64,000 nt of DNA. It comes from Aquincola tertiaricarbonis. GTDB lineage: Bacteria; Pseudomonadota; Gammaproteobacteria; Burkholderiales; Burkholderiaceae_C. Shown one piece after another: positions 1-8,072 of the stretch. A program made the translations under genes and the position numbers. The DNA lies in the NCBI RefSeq assembly GCF_023573145.1, contig NZ_CP097635.1, positions 62,001-126,000 of the forward strand. Reading direction: 5' to 3'. The notes under the pieces were generated by a model. The model was not told the origin of the DNA, did not search any database, and saw only the letters and a list, made by a program, of their open reading frames with translations. Within the stretch, counting starts at the first letter, position 1. Each line of letters opens with the position of its first letter.

Positions 1-807
1 CGGCAGATCGGCCTGCTGGAAACCGAGCTGGGCCAGCGCCTGCTGGACCGCACCGGCCGCGGCGCCATGCCCACCGAGGCTGGCGACGCCCTGCTGGTGC
101 ATGCACGCCAGATGCTGGACAGCGCCGATCGCGCCCGCGAGGCCCTGCGCGAGCTGGCCGCCAGCCCCGGCGGCCGCATCACCGTGGGCCTGCCGCCGCG
201 GGTGGCGGCGAGCCTCAGCGCCGAGCTGGTGACGCGCTTTCGCGAACGCTTTCCGCGCGCGGTGATCACCGTGTCCGAAGGGCTGAGCCAGCACCTGCGC
301 GAATGGCTGATCGCCGGCCGGCTGGACCTGGCGCTGCTGTTCGACCCACCACCTTCACCGCTGCTGAGCTGCGAGCCGCTGCTGCGCGAGCCACTGTTGC
401 TGGTGGCCCCGGCCCAGGGCCCGCGGCTGCCGGCGCGGCTGCGCTTTTCTGCGCTCGCCGACTGGCCGCTGGTGCTGCCGGCCGCGCCCAATGCCATCCG
501 CAGCCTGGTGGACGCGGTGGCGCGGCCGCGCCGCATCGGGCTGCAGGTGGTGGCCGAGGTGGGCTCGGTGCAGACGGTGGTGCAGCTGGTGCGCCAGGGC
601 GTGGGCTGCACCGTGCTGCCCGAAAGCGCCCTGCCCCCGCCCGGCCACGGGCCGGCGCTGCAGCGCGCCGCCATCGTGGCGCCGGCCATCCGCAACAACC
701 TGGTGCTGGCCTGGCCCAAGGCCCGCCCCGCCACCCGCCTGATGCGCGAGACGGCCGCATTGCTGAAGGCGCTGGACTTCAGCCGACTGGGCAGCCCGTC
801 GGTCTGA
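1..807 (+). CDS. LysR-family transcriptional regulator (5' end outside window)
   Basis: The frame is open from the first base, so the start and most of the DNA-binding domain lie upstream of the window. The first visible residues (QIGLLETELGQRLLDR, then a TEAG motif) are the end of the LysR winged helix and the start of its linker helix. The rest is a type 2 periplasmic-binding-fold effector domain with segments such as LDLALLFDP and GVGCTVLPESAL. About 268 residues are visible of a usual 300. It resembles the Nac/CynR type of LysR protein. The target and inducer cannot be told from the window because the divergent neighbour is outside it. Confidence 0.9.
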   Translation, partial: RQIGLLETELGQRLLDRTGRGAMPTEAGDALLVHARQMLDSADRAREALRELAASPGGRITVGLPPRVAASLSAELVTRFRERFPRAVITVSEGLSQHLREWLIAGRLDLALLFDPPPSPLLSCEPLLREPLLLVAPAQGPRLPARLRFSALADWPLVLPAAPNAIRSLVDAVARPRRIGLQVVAEVGSVQTVVQLVRQGVGCTVLPESALPPPGHGPALQRAAIVAPAIRNNLVLAWPKARPATRLMRETAALLKALDFSRLGSPSV

Positions 808-828
808 AACGCACATAGATGTTCGTAA

Positions 829-838
829 AGAGCGCTCT
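829..838. promoter_or_regulatory. Perfect 10-bp palindrome before the hipB-like gene, possible operator
   Basis: AGAGCGCTCT reads the same on both strands and lies 16 bp before the ATG of the HTH gene, in a locally A/T-richer stretch. HipB-type antitoxins normally repress their own operon by binding palindromes that overlap the promoter. It differs from the E. coli HipB site. Assignment is by position only. Confidence 0.3.
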
Positions 839-854
839 GTACTAACATGTATGC

Positions 855-1190
855 ATGCCCAAGCGCCCTACCGCCCTGGACGAAATGCCCGCCGCTGCGC
901 TGGCGCCACTGCGCCGCCTGGGTGAAGACCTGGCCATCGCCCGCAAGCGCCGCAAGGAGCCGCGGCGCCTGTGGGCGCAGCGCATCGGCGTGTCCGAGCC
1001 CACCTTGATGCGCATGGAGCGCGGCGACCCCAGCGTGGCCATGGGCGTGTACGCCACGGCCTTATGGCTGATGGGCCGCGCCGCCGCGCTGGGCGAAGTG
1101 GCCGCGCCCCAGCATGACCAGGCGGCGCTGGAAGAGGCGGTGCGCAGCGCACAGGCTCGAGCGGTGCGGCGGCGGGCGCCTGCGCCATGA
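855..1190 (+). CDS. HipB-like XRE-family HTH antitoxin/regulator
   Basis: This 111-residue protein has one Cro/C1-type helix-turn-helix at about residues 22-75: LGEDLAIARKRR opens helix 1, WAQRIGVSEPTLMRME is the helix-turn-helix, and DPSVAMGVYATALWLMG closes the domain. The C-terminal tail is Arg- and Ala-rich. It overlaps the next gene by four bases (ATGA), the usual arrangement for a type II toxin-antitoxin pair. It probably binds and neutralises the HipA-like kinase downstream and represses the pair. The family is assigned from the fold and partner; a plain XRE regulator is the less likely alternative. Confidence 0.85.
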   Translation: MPKRPTALDEMPAAALAPLRRLGEDLAIARKRRKEPRRLWAQRIGVSEPTLMRMERGDPSVAMGVYATALWLMGRAAALGEVAAPQHDQAALEEAVRSAQARAVRRRAPAP

Positions 1191-2431
1191 CGGACATGGA
1201 CGCCCCCGCCTACCAGCCCGGCGACACGCTGGGCCTGTGGTGGCTGGCCGACCCCACGGCGCCACGGCTGATTGGCGAACTGCGCCAGCTGCGTGGTCAG
1301 AACGGCGTGTCGCTGCGCTATGCGGCGGCGTGGCTGGCCAGCGGCATCGCGCTGAGCGAAGACCTGCCGCTGAGCGACCGGGAATATTTGCCCAACGAGA
1401 AGGAGACGGCCGTCGGCGCGGTGGATGACGCCCGCCCTGACCGCTGGGGTGAACGGGTGATCCGGGTGCTCGACAAGCCGCCGCGGCTGGCGCTGCTGGA
1501 CTACCTGTTCTTCGCGGGCGACGAGCGCTTCGGCGCGCTGGGTGTTTCCACCTCGCTGCAGGCTTACCTGCCCCGCACCAAGGGCCCCCTGCCCTGGCTG
1601 AACGAGGCGGAAGACATCGCCCGGCTGGTGCAACGGGTACTGGCCGGCGAGCCGGTGCCGCCGCCACAACGCCGCCTGATCGACCCTGGCACCACGCTGG
1701 GCGGCGCCCGGCCCAAGGCCCTGGTGACGCTGGGCGGCGAGCCCTGGGTGCTGAAGTTCAACGAGCCCGGCGAGGCCCTCGACATGCCTCTGGTGGAACA
1801 CGCCACCATGACGCTGGCAGCGCAGGCCGGCATCCGTGTGGCGCCCACGCGGGCGGTGCCCTTGCACCAGGGCCATGCGGTGGCGGTGCGGCGCTTCGAT
1901 CGCGAGGCCGGCCTGCGCCGCCATGCGCTCTCGGCCAACGTGGCACTGAAGGCCGCGGGTGAAGCACTGGGCTACCCCGAACTGGCCCAGCTGCTGCGCC
2001 GCCGCGGCACGGTCGGCGAGAGCGGCTTCCGGGCCCAGATGCATGAGCTGTTTCGGCGCATGGTGTTCAACATCCTGATGGACAACACCGACGACCACGA
2101 GAAGAACCACGCGCTGCTGCACGAAGCCGATGGCACGCTGAGCCTGTCGCCCGCCTTCGACGTGCTGCCCTCGGCACAGTCGCTAGGCTGGCAGCAGCTG
2201 CGCGTGGGCCTGCAGGGCCACGATGCGACGCTGGACAACGCAATGTCGGAATGCCGGCAGTTCGGGCTGCCCCCGGACCAGGCCCGCGAGCAGGTGCGCC
2301 AGGTGGTGGCCGTGGTCAACGGCTGGCAGGCGCACTTCAGGCAGGCGGGCGTGCAGCCCCGTGACCTCGAAGCGCTGGCCGCCGCCATCGACCGGCCGGC
2401 GCTGCTGCAGCAGCGCAGCGCGTGGCGCTGA
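1187..2431 (+). CDS. hipA: HipA-family serine/threonine kinase toxin
   Basis: This 414-residue protein has the HipA layout. An N-terminal domain contains FGALGV (115-120). A glycine-rich LGGARPKA loop (171-178) is in the position of the E. coli ATP loop with its autophosphorylated Ser. The catalytic loop is NTDDHEKNH (300-308) and the metal-binding Asp is in SPAFD (321-325). HipA kinases phosphorylate tRNA synthetases (GltX in E. coli) and cause growth arrest. Here the two residues before the loop Gly-Gly are Thr and Leu, so autophosphorylation control may differ. The gene overlaps the HTH gene by ATGA, and the start was chosen for that coupling. The product should be active because all catalytic motifs are intact. 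Confidence 0.92.
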   Translation: MTDMDAPAYQPGDTLGLWWLADPTAPRLIGELRQLRGQNGVSLRYAAAWLASGIALSEDLPLSDREYLPNEKETAVGAVDDARPDRWGERVIRVLDKPPRLALLDYLFFAGDERFGALGVSTSLQAYLPRTKGPLPWLNEAEDIARLVQRVLAGEPVPPPQRRLIDPGTTLGGARPKALVTLGGEPWVLKFNEPGEALDMPLVEHATMTLAAQAGIRVAPTRAVPLHQGHAVAVRRFDREAGLRRHALSANVALKAAGEALGYPELAQLLRRRGTVGESGFRAQMHELFRRMVFNILMDNTDDHEKNHALLHEADGTLSLSPAFDVLPSAQSLGWQQLRVGLQGHDATLDNAMSECRQFGLPPDQAREQVRQVVAVVNGWQAHFRQAGVQPRDLEALAAAIDRPALLQQRSAWR

Positions 2432-2458
2432 GGCATGGCGCAGCGCCCGCGCCAGGGC

Positions 2459-3466
2459 CTACAGCCGCCCCGTACTGAACACGAAGTCCCGCGAAAACGG
2501 CACGCCATCCACCGTGCCCTGCACCTGCGCCTGGTAGCTGGCACCCTGGGCCAGTGGCTCGCGCGGGATGACGAAGGCCTGGTGGGTGCCCAGCAGGGCT
2601 TGCGCGTCGTCGCTGGCGTGGTACAGCAGCACCGGCACCGCGCGGCCCTGGCCGCTGGTGAGCGTGGCGGCGCTGAGCCGGATGCGCTGGCCCGCGGGGG
2701 CGCGCAGGTAGATCGGGTGGCCGGTGCCCGGGCCGGCGATGAAGCCCAGGCCGCTGAAGGGCTCGGGGCTCTCGCCGTACATGTAAGGCTGCAGGCCGGC
2801 GCTGCCGGAGCAGGGGTAGGTGAGCAGCACGCCGGGCTCCACCGGCTGGCGGCCCAGCGGCGTGCCGGTTTCCCAGGCCAGGACGGCCTGGCGGTAGGCC
2901 TGCGGCGCCGCATCGGCAAAGGCCACGGCCGCGCCCACCTCGGTGTTGCCGTCCAGCATGCCGGCCATGTGATAGACCGTGGCCATCATCGCCCGCACCA
3001 GCGCTTCGCCGGCCGGTGCGCTGCCGCCCAGCGGGGCAAAGCTCAGGAACTCGCCCAACCGGGCGTAGGCGTAACCGGCGGCCTGGGCGCGGTCGGCCGC
3101 GGTGGCCCCCTTGAAGCCGCTGCGCGCCGGGTCTTCGGTGTGGGTGGCGGGCAGGCCTTCGTTGAAACGCAGTTTCAGGTAGTCGGCATGCCAGCCGGCG
3201 GCGGTGTCCAGCTGGGCCTGGCGCTGCACCTGGCCGAAGCCGCAGCGCTCACGCTCCTGGTTGACGGTGGCCAGGGCCAGCGCGGCGGCCTCGGCCGCGT
3301 CGCCGGTGGACACTGCACCGCCCACCGCGCCGCCGACCGAACCACTGCCCGTGCCCGAGGCGCCGTTGCCCGTGCCGGTCGCCGCCTCCGACTCACCCCC
3401 ACCGCCGCCGCACGCGGCCAGCATCACGGCCAGGGCCACACCCGTCACTGAAAGCCTGCTTCTCAT
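2459..3466 (-). CDS. CAP/SCP-domain lipoprotein
   Basis: This 335-residue secreted protein begins with a short hydrophobic signal peptide ending in a lipobox (MLAAC, Cys19). A Gly/Ser/Thr-rich linker of about 35 residues follows. Residues 60-210 resemble the CAP (SCP/PR-1) domain: NQERERCG helix, WHADYL with the first His, HTEDPARSGFKGAT with the second His region, and GEFLSF. The C-terminal 100 residues form a separate beta-rich region with PYMYGESPEPF. CAP proteins in bacteria are outer-membrane-attached proteins of mostly unknown function. It runs convergent to hipA with 27 bases between. Confidence 0.75.
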   Translation of the reverse strand: MRSRLSVTGVALAVMLAACGGGGGESEAATGTGNGASGTGSGSVGGAVGGAVSTGDAAEAAALALATVNQERERCGFGQVQRQAQLDTAAGWHADYLKLRFNEGLPATHTEDPARSGFKGATAADRAQAAGYAYARLGEFLSFAPLGGSAPAGEALVRAMMATVYHMAGMLDGNTEVGAAVAFADAAPQAYRQAVLAWETGTPLGRQPVEPGVLLTYPCSGSAGLQPYMYGESPEPFSGLGFIAGPGTGHPIYLRAPAGQRIRLSAATLTSGQGRAVPVLLYHASDDAQALLGTHQAFVIPREPLAQGASYQAQVQGTVDGVPFSRDFVFSTGRL

Positions 3467-3577
3467 GCACGCTCATATCGGCCGCCGCGCCCGCCGCTGA
3501 AACCGCGCCGCCGCAGGGCCCACGCAGTTCCCACATCGGAGGCGCCGCCGGCGCGGGCTAAAGTCGGCGGCCTGCCG

Positions 3578-5215
3578 ATGTCCATCGAACCACTGTCGCC
3601 CTCCTCCCCGCCCGAGCCGCCTTCGGCTCCGCCCCGCACCGGCACCCTGGCGCCACTGGCCCGGCCGGTCTTCCGCATGCTGTGGCTGGCCACGGTCACC
3701 GCCAACGTGTGCATGTGGATGAACGACGTGGCGGCCGCGTGGCTGATGACGCAGCTCACGCCCAACCCGGTGTGGGTGGCGCTGGTGCAGACGGCGGCCA
3801 CGCTCCCCGTCTTCTTGCTGGGCATTCCCAGCGGCGCGATGGCCGACATCGTGGACCGGCGGCACTGGTTCATGTTCACCCAGCTGTGGGTGGCCGTCAC
3901 CGCGGTGCTGCTGAGCGTGCTGGCGTTTTCGGGCGCGCTCAATGCGCCGCTGCTGCTGGTGCTGGTGTTTGCCAACGGCATCGGGCTGGCGATGCGCTGG
4001 CCGGTGTTCGCGGCCATCGTGCCCGAGCTGGTGCCGCGCAGCGAGCTCACCGCGGCGCTGGCGCTCAATGCCATCGCGATGAATGCCTCGCGCATCGCCG
4101 GGCCCATCCTGGCCGGTGCCATCCTCACCGGTCTGGGCAGCGCCTGGGTGTTCGGGCTCAATGCCGCGCTGTCGCTGGGCGCAGCGGCCATCATCTGGCA
4201 GTGGAAGAACACACCGCGCGCCAGCGCGCTGCCCGGCGAGCGCTTCGTGGGTGCCATGCGGGTGGGCGTGCAGTACGTGCGCCAGTCGCCGGGCATGCGG
4301 GTGGTGCTGCTGCGCATCTTCGTCTTCTTCCTGCACAGCACCGCGCTGCTGGCGCTGATGCCGCTGGTGGCGCAGGGCCTGTCGCACGGCGGCGCCGGCA
4401 TCTTCACGCTGCTGCTGGCCTGCATGGGCGCGGGCGCGGTGGCCACCGCGCTGATGCTGCCGCGCATCCGCGAGCGCTTCAGCCGCGACGACCTGGTGCA
4501 GTACGGCAGCTTGCTCAATGCGCTGGGCACGCTGGTGGTGGCGCTGTCACCCAGCCTGTGGATCACCGCGCCGGCCATGGTGCTGGCGGGCGCCGGCTGG
4601 ATCTCGGTGGCCAACTCGCTCACGCTGTCGGCCCAGCTGGCGCTGCCCGACTGGGTGCGGGCCCGCGGCATGTCCATCTACCAGACGGCGCTGATGGCCG
4701 GCAGCGCCGGCGGCGCCGCGCTGTGGGGCCAGGTCGCGGGCATCACCAGCCTGCGCACCAGCCTGCTGGCCGCCGCGGCCACCGGCCTGCTGATGCTGGT
4801 GCTGCTGCGCAAGCAGCGCGTGCAGCACCTGGGCGAGGCCGACCTGACGCCACAGCGCGACGTGCTCAAGAGCCCCACCGCCGCCCCGGACGTCGACCCG
4901 CAGGCCGGCCCGGTGATGGTGACGGTGGAGTACGACGTCGACCCGCAGGACGAGGCGGCCTTTGCCGAGCTGATGCGCGAAAGCCGCCGCAGCCGGCTGC
5001 AGCAGGGCGCCATCTCCTGGGGCGTGTTCCGCGACCATGCCAACCCGCGGCACTGGATGGAGTACTACGTCGACGAGAACTGGACCGAGCACCTGCGCCG
5101 CTTCGACCGCATCACCGCGGTGGAGCTGGCGCTGCGCGACCGGCGGCTGGGTTTCCACCGCGGCGACGGGCCGCCGAAGGTGTCGCGGTATGTGGGGCAG
5201 ACGGTGGAGCGGTAG
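3578..5215 (+). CDS. MFS transporter of the MFS_3 type with C-terminal monooxygenase-like domain
   Basis: This 545-residue protein has about 410 residues of hydrophobic transmembrane helices, starting at FRMLWLATVTANVCMWMNDVAAAWLM and including the MFS loop GAMADIVDRR (motif A-like). After a short linker comes a soluble domain of about 100 residues (VTVEYDVDPQDEAAFAELMRESRRSRLQQGAISWGVF cut into its key parts: an early beta strand, then the helix with ESRRSR, then HWMEYYVDENW). This resembles the antibiotic-biosynthesis-monooxygenase ferredoxin-like fold. The combination is typical of EntS-related MFS_3 exporters. The substrate is unknown. No regulator adjoins it. Confidence 0.85.
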   Translation: MSIEPLSPSSPPEPPSAPPRTGTLAPLARPVFRMLWLATVTANVCMWMNDVAAAWLMTQLTPNPVWVALVQTAATLPVFLLGIPSGAMADIVDRRHWFMFTQLWVAVTAVLLSVLAFSGALNAPLLLVLVFANGIGLAMRWPVFAAIVPELVPRSELTAALALNAIAMNASRIAGPILAGAILTGLGSAWVFGLNAALSLGAAAIIWQWKNTPRASALPGERFVGAMRVGVQYVRQSPGMRVVLLRIFVFFLHSTALLALMPLVAQGLSHGGAGIFTLLLACMGAGAVATALMLPRIRERFSRDDLVQYGSLLNALGTLVVALSPSLWITAPAMVLAGAGWISVANSLTLSAQLALPDWVRARGMSIYQTALMAGSAGGAALWGQVAGITSLRTSLLAAAATGLLMLVLLRKQRVQHLGEADLTPQRDVLKSPTAAPDVDPQAGPVMVTVEYDVDPQDEAAFAELMRESRRSRLQQGAISWGVFRDHANPRHWMEYYVDENWTEHLRRFDRITAVELALRDRRLGFHRGDGPPKVSRYVGQTVER

Positions 5216-5219
5216 ACCG

Positions 5220-6116
5220 TCAGGCGCCAGCCGCCGTCGCCAGCCGGAAGTCGTAGTGCGCCGACCAGTAGGGCTTGCGCATCGGCCGGCCATCCACCGC
5301 GGTGCCGGGTTCATGCCGCTCGAAGGGCACGACGAGGCTGTCGCGCACGCCGAAGACGACATCGGTCTCGATGTACGGGCTGTCGGCCACGAAGAGGTGC
5401 GTGGTCACCGGCACATGGCCGTCGGCCGACACCATCATGTGGATGTGGCCGGGCCGGTTGGGGTCGCGCCCCATGCGCTCGATCATCCGGCCCACCGGGC
5501 CGTCCATCGGAATCGGGTAGTAGCTGGGGCGGATGGACCAGAACCAGAAGCGGCCCTGCGCGTCGGTGCGGAAGCGGCCGCGGGCCCGCATGGTGGTGTT
5601 GTCGGCCATCTGCATGTCGTAATTGCCTTCGCCATCGCCCGACCACACGTCCAGCAGCGCGCCGGGCAGCGGGCGGCCTTCGGTGTCGGTCACGCGGCCG
5701 GTGTACAGCGCCGGCTCGCCGGGCACGCCTTCGCCGATGTCGAAGCCCAGCGGCCGGTCGGGCGCGCCTTCCCAGTAGTAGGGGCCCTGCACCGTGGCCT
5801 CGGTGGCCGGCGTGGCACCCGCGGCGCGGCCGCCGGCGCGGGCCTGCGCCAGCGCCACCACCAGCATGGACACGCCCAGCGTGTCCGACAGCAGGATGAA
5901 CTCCTGGCGCTTGTCGGTGCACTGCTGGCCGGTGGCGGTGAGGAACTGGATGGCCTGCATCCATTCGTCGCCGGTCAGGTCCACATCGCGCACGAAGTCG
6001 TGCAGGTGGGTGACCAGTGAACTCATCACCTGCTTGAAGCGGGCATCGGTGCAGCCTTGCAGGCGGCTCAGCACCTCGTCGGTCAGGCTGTGGACGGCAT
6101 CGGCGGCATCGGCCAT
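5220..6116 (-). CDS. Intradiol ring-cleavage dioxygenase, hydroxyquinol/catechol 1,2-dioxygenase type
   Basis: The 298-residue product has the helical catechol-dioxygenase N-terminal domain (about 10-95) and the intradiol beta domain. The four iron ligands are recognisable: Tyr166 in GNYD, Tyr200 in SYYPIP, His224 and His226 in RPGHIHMM. SYYPIPMDGPVG resembles hydroxyquinol 1,2-dioxygenases more than catechol enzymes. It would open a catecholic or hydroxyquinol ring with O2 using Fe(III). The start was set at 6116 because AAGGAGA lies just upstream; the frame stays open far beyond but without a ribosome site. It is divergent from a LysR gene and probably controlled by it. No maleylacetate reductase is in the window. 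Confidence 0.9.
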   Translation of the reverse strand: MADAADAVHSLTDEVLSRLQGCTDARFKQVMSSLVTHLHDFVRDVDLTGDEWMQAIQFLTATGQQCTDKRQEFILLSDTLGVSMLVVALAQARAGGRAAGATPATEATVQGPYYWEGAPDRPLGFDIGEGVPGEPALYTGRVTDTEGRPLPGALLDVWSGDGEGNYDMQMADNTTMRARGRFRTDAQGRFWFWSIRPSYYPIPMDGPVGRMIERMGRDPNRPGHIHMMVSADGHVPVTTHLFVADSPYIETDVVFGVRDSLVVPFERHEPGTAVDGRPMRKPYWSAHYDFRLATAAGA

Positions 6117-6179
6117 GGGGGTCTCCTTGATTGGCCCTCTGAGGGGCGTGCCGCACCATAACCATCGAGCCCGCGACAC

Positions 6180-6198
6180 GGAAGTGAAGATTTTCGAT
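6180..6198 (+). promoter_or_regulatory. Candidate LysR-protein binding box, copy 1
   Basis: GGAAGTGAAGATTTTCGAT lies in the 123-bp gap between the dioxygenase and the LysR gene. It contains the LysR-type T-N11-A pattern (TCGAAAATCTTCA on the minus strand). A 19-bp copy with one mismatch, in the opposite orientation, occurs at 7153-7171 before the next operon. Recurrence next to a LysR gene suggests a specific operator; binding is inferred. Confidence 0.6.
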
Positions 6199-6239
6199 AA
6201 ATTGCATTCACTGCATCGATTGCCGAGGCCCGCCACGCC

Positions 6240-7142
6240 ATGGAACTGCGACACCTGCGCTACTTCACCGCGCTGGCCGAATGCCTCAACTTCACCCGCG
6301 CAGCCGAGCGTGTGCACGTCACGCAGTCCACGCTGTCGCACCAGATCCGGCAGCTGGAAGACGAGCTGGGCCACGAGCTGTTCGACCGCGTCGGCCGCCG
6401 CGTGCTGCTGACCGAAGCAGGCGAAACCTTCCTGGGCTATGCCTCCAAGGCGCTGCGCGAGGTGGACCAGGGCCTGGGCGAGCTCAAGCGCTCGGCCGGC
6501 GCGCTGTCGGGCGAGGTGCGCATCGGCGCCACGCACACCTTCAACCTGGGCTTCGTGCCCGAATGCCTGGCCGCCTTCATGGCGCGCCACCCAACGGTCA
6601 AGATCAGCGTCGACGAGCTGGCGGCCGACGCCATCGCACAGCGGCTGCTGGACGGCGCGCTGGACGTGGGCATCGCCTACCAGCCCAGCGAACCCGGCCT
6701 GCTGTGGTTCGAGCCGCTGTACCACGAGGAGATGGTGCTGGTGGTGGGCGCCGCCCATGCACTGGCCGGCCGCCGCCGCGTGCGCATGGTGGAGCTGCAC
6801 AAGCAGCCGCTGGTGATGCTGCCGCGGGTGTTCACCACCCGGGTGATGCTGGACGCCTGCCTGGCCAGCTGCGGCGCCGAGCCGCTGGTGGCCGCCGAGA
6901 TGAACACCATCGCGCCGATGATCGACCTGGTGGCGCGCACCGGGCTGGCGGCCATCGTGTCGCGCCAGGCAGTGCCGGCGCGTGCCGACATCCGCACCGT
7001 GCCGCTGGAAAGCCCGACGCCGATGCGCACGCCCGGCCTGCTGTGGAAGCGTGAAGCGCGGCAGAGCGCGGCGGTGAAGAGCTTTGCCCGTGAGATCCGC
7101 AAGGCCGCGCTGGGCCGCAGCCTGCAACCATCGACGCCATAG
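6240..7142 (+). CDS. LysR-family regulator, probable activator of the dioxygenase and citryl-CoA-lyase operons
   Basis: This is a full-length 300-residue LysR protein. Residues 1-60 form the winged HTH (MELRHLRYFTALAECLNFTRAAERVHVTQSTLSHQIRQLE pattern, ending LFDRVGRRV), followed by the effector domain with ALDVGIAYQP and GLAAIVSRQA. It resembles CynR-like members. It starts 124 bp from the divergent dioxygenase gene and ends 84 bp before a co-oriented five-gene acid-catabolism stretch. The same 19-bp box stands in both gaps, so it probably controls both. The coinducer is likely the aromatic acid or a ring-cleavage product. Confidence 0.92.
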   Translation: MELRHLRYFTALAECLNFTRAAERVHVTQSTLSHQIRQLEDELGHELFDRVGRRVLLTEAGETFLGYASKALREVDQGLGELKRSAGALSGEVRIGATHTFNLGFVPECLAAFMARHPTVKISVDELAADAIAQRLLDGALDVGIAYQPSEPGLLWFEPLYHEEMVLVVGAAHALAGRRRVRMVELHKQPLVMLPRVFTTRVMLDACLASCGAEPLVAAEMNTIAPMIDLVARTGLAAIVSRQAVPARADIRTVPLESPTPMRTPGLLWKREARQSAAVKSFAREIRKAALGRSLQPSTP

Positions 7143-7152
7143 ATCAAGCGCA

Positions 7153-7171
7153 TCGAAATTCTTCACTTCCT
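7153..7171 (-). promoter_or_regulatory. Candidate LysR-protein binding box, copy 2
   Basis: On the minus strand this reads GGAAGTGAAGAATTTCGAT, identical to 6180-6198 except for one A/T change. It contains T-N11-A (7154-7166). It lies 56 bp before the start of the citryl-CoA-lyase-like gene, a suitable place for an activator site. Confidence 0.6.
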
Positions 7172-7226
7172 GCGCGTTCAGTCAATCCTTACCGTTCGGC
7201 CCCAGTCGCAACGGCAAAGGACCGGC

Positions 7227-8027
7227 ATGAAGATCGGCAAGGAGACGGTGCCACGCAGCGCCATCTGCACCTCGGACGAACACAGCATCACGGTGCGCGG
7301 CATGGACCTGTGCAGCGAGCTGATCGGCCGCATCTCGTTCACCGACTATTTCCACCTGCTGGTCACCGGCCGCCGCGCCACGCCGGCCGCCACCGCGGTG
7401 CTGGACGCCACGCTGGTGGCCATCGCCGAGCATGGCCTGGTGCCCAGCGTGCAGGCCAGCCGCATGACGCTGGCTGCCGCGCCCGATGCGCTGCAGGGCG
7501 CGGTGGCCGCCGGCATCCTGGGCTGCGGCTCGGTGATCCTGGGCGCCTCCGAGACTGCCGGTCGCCTGTTCGACGAGATCGACCAGCGTGCCGCCGGCGC
7601 GCGCGGCGCGGCGCTGGACGAAGTGGCGCTGGCGGTGGTGGCCGAGTACCGGGCCGCCGGCCGCCAGATTCCCGGCTACGGGCACCCGCTGCACAAGGCT
7701 CGCGACCCACGGGTGGATGCGTTGTTCCGCGTGGCGCAGGCGGCCGGCGCCGACCTGCGCTTCGTGCACATCGCCGAGGCGGTGGAACGTGTGCTGCCGC
7801 AGGCCGTGGGCAAGGCGCTCAAGCTCAATGTGTCGGCCGCCATTCCGGCGGTGCTGCTGGGCATCGGCTTTCCGCTGCAGGCACTCAAGGGCGTGCCCAT
7901 CCTGGCGCGCACCGCGGGGCTCATCGCCCACCTGAACGAGGAGCTGGAACGCTCCATCGGTTTTGCCTTGTCCTACCAGGCCACGCGGGAGCTGCAGTAC
8001 GACGGCCCTGCCCGCGCCACCGACTGA
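7227..8027 (+). CDS. Citryl-CoA-lyase / citrate-synthase-fold enzyme
   Basis: The 266-residue protein is a short member of the citrate synthase superfamily, about the length of stand-alone citryl-CoA lyases. Landmarks are GYGHPLHK (150-157) with the catalytic His, LNVSAA (200-205), and RTAGLIAHLNEEL (228-240), the CoA-side Arg and AHxxEE segment. In citrate synthase and ATP-citrate lyase the Asp of NVD is catalytic; here that place is Ser202, so the chemistry may be changed. It probably cleaves or forms a 3-hydroxy-acyl-CoA from a CoA-activated hydroxy acid, fitting the CoA-transferase at 10035. It is preceded by AAAGGA and the second copy of the LysR box. Confidence 0.8.
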   Translation: MKIGKETVPRSAICTSDEHSITVRGMDLCSELIGRISFTDYFHLLVTGRRATPAATAVLDATLVAIAEHGLVPSVQASRMTLAAAPDALQGAVAAGILGCGSVILGASETAGRLFDEIDQRAAGARGAALDEVALAVVAEYRAAGRQIPGYGHPLHKARDPRVDALFRVAQAAGADLRFVHIAEAVERVLPQAVGKALKLNVSAAIPAVLLGIGFPLQALKGVPILARTAGLIAHLNEELERSIGFALSYQATRELQYDGPARATD

Positions 8028-8072
8028 AGCGGCCGCCGAGCCGCAAGACCCATAACACCACCGGAGACACCC

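Noticed and set aside
5220..7166. Dioxygenase frame extended to 648 codons
   Set aside because: The extension lies opposite the LysR gene, and a ribosome site AAGGAGA sits directly before the ATG at 6116, which also matches family length.
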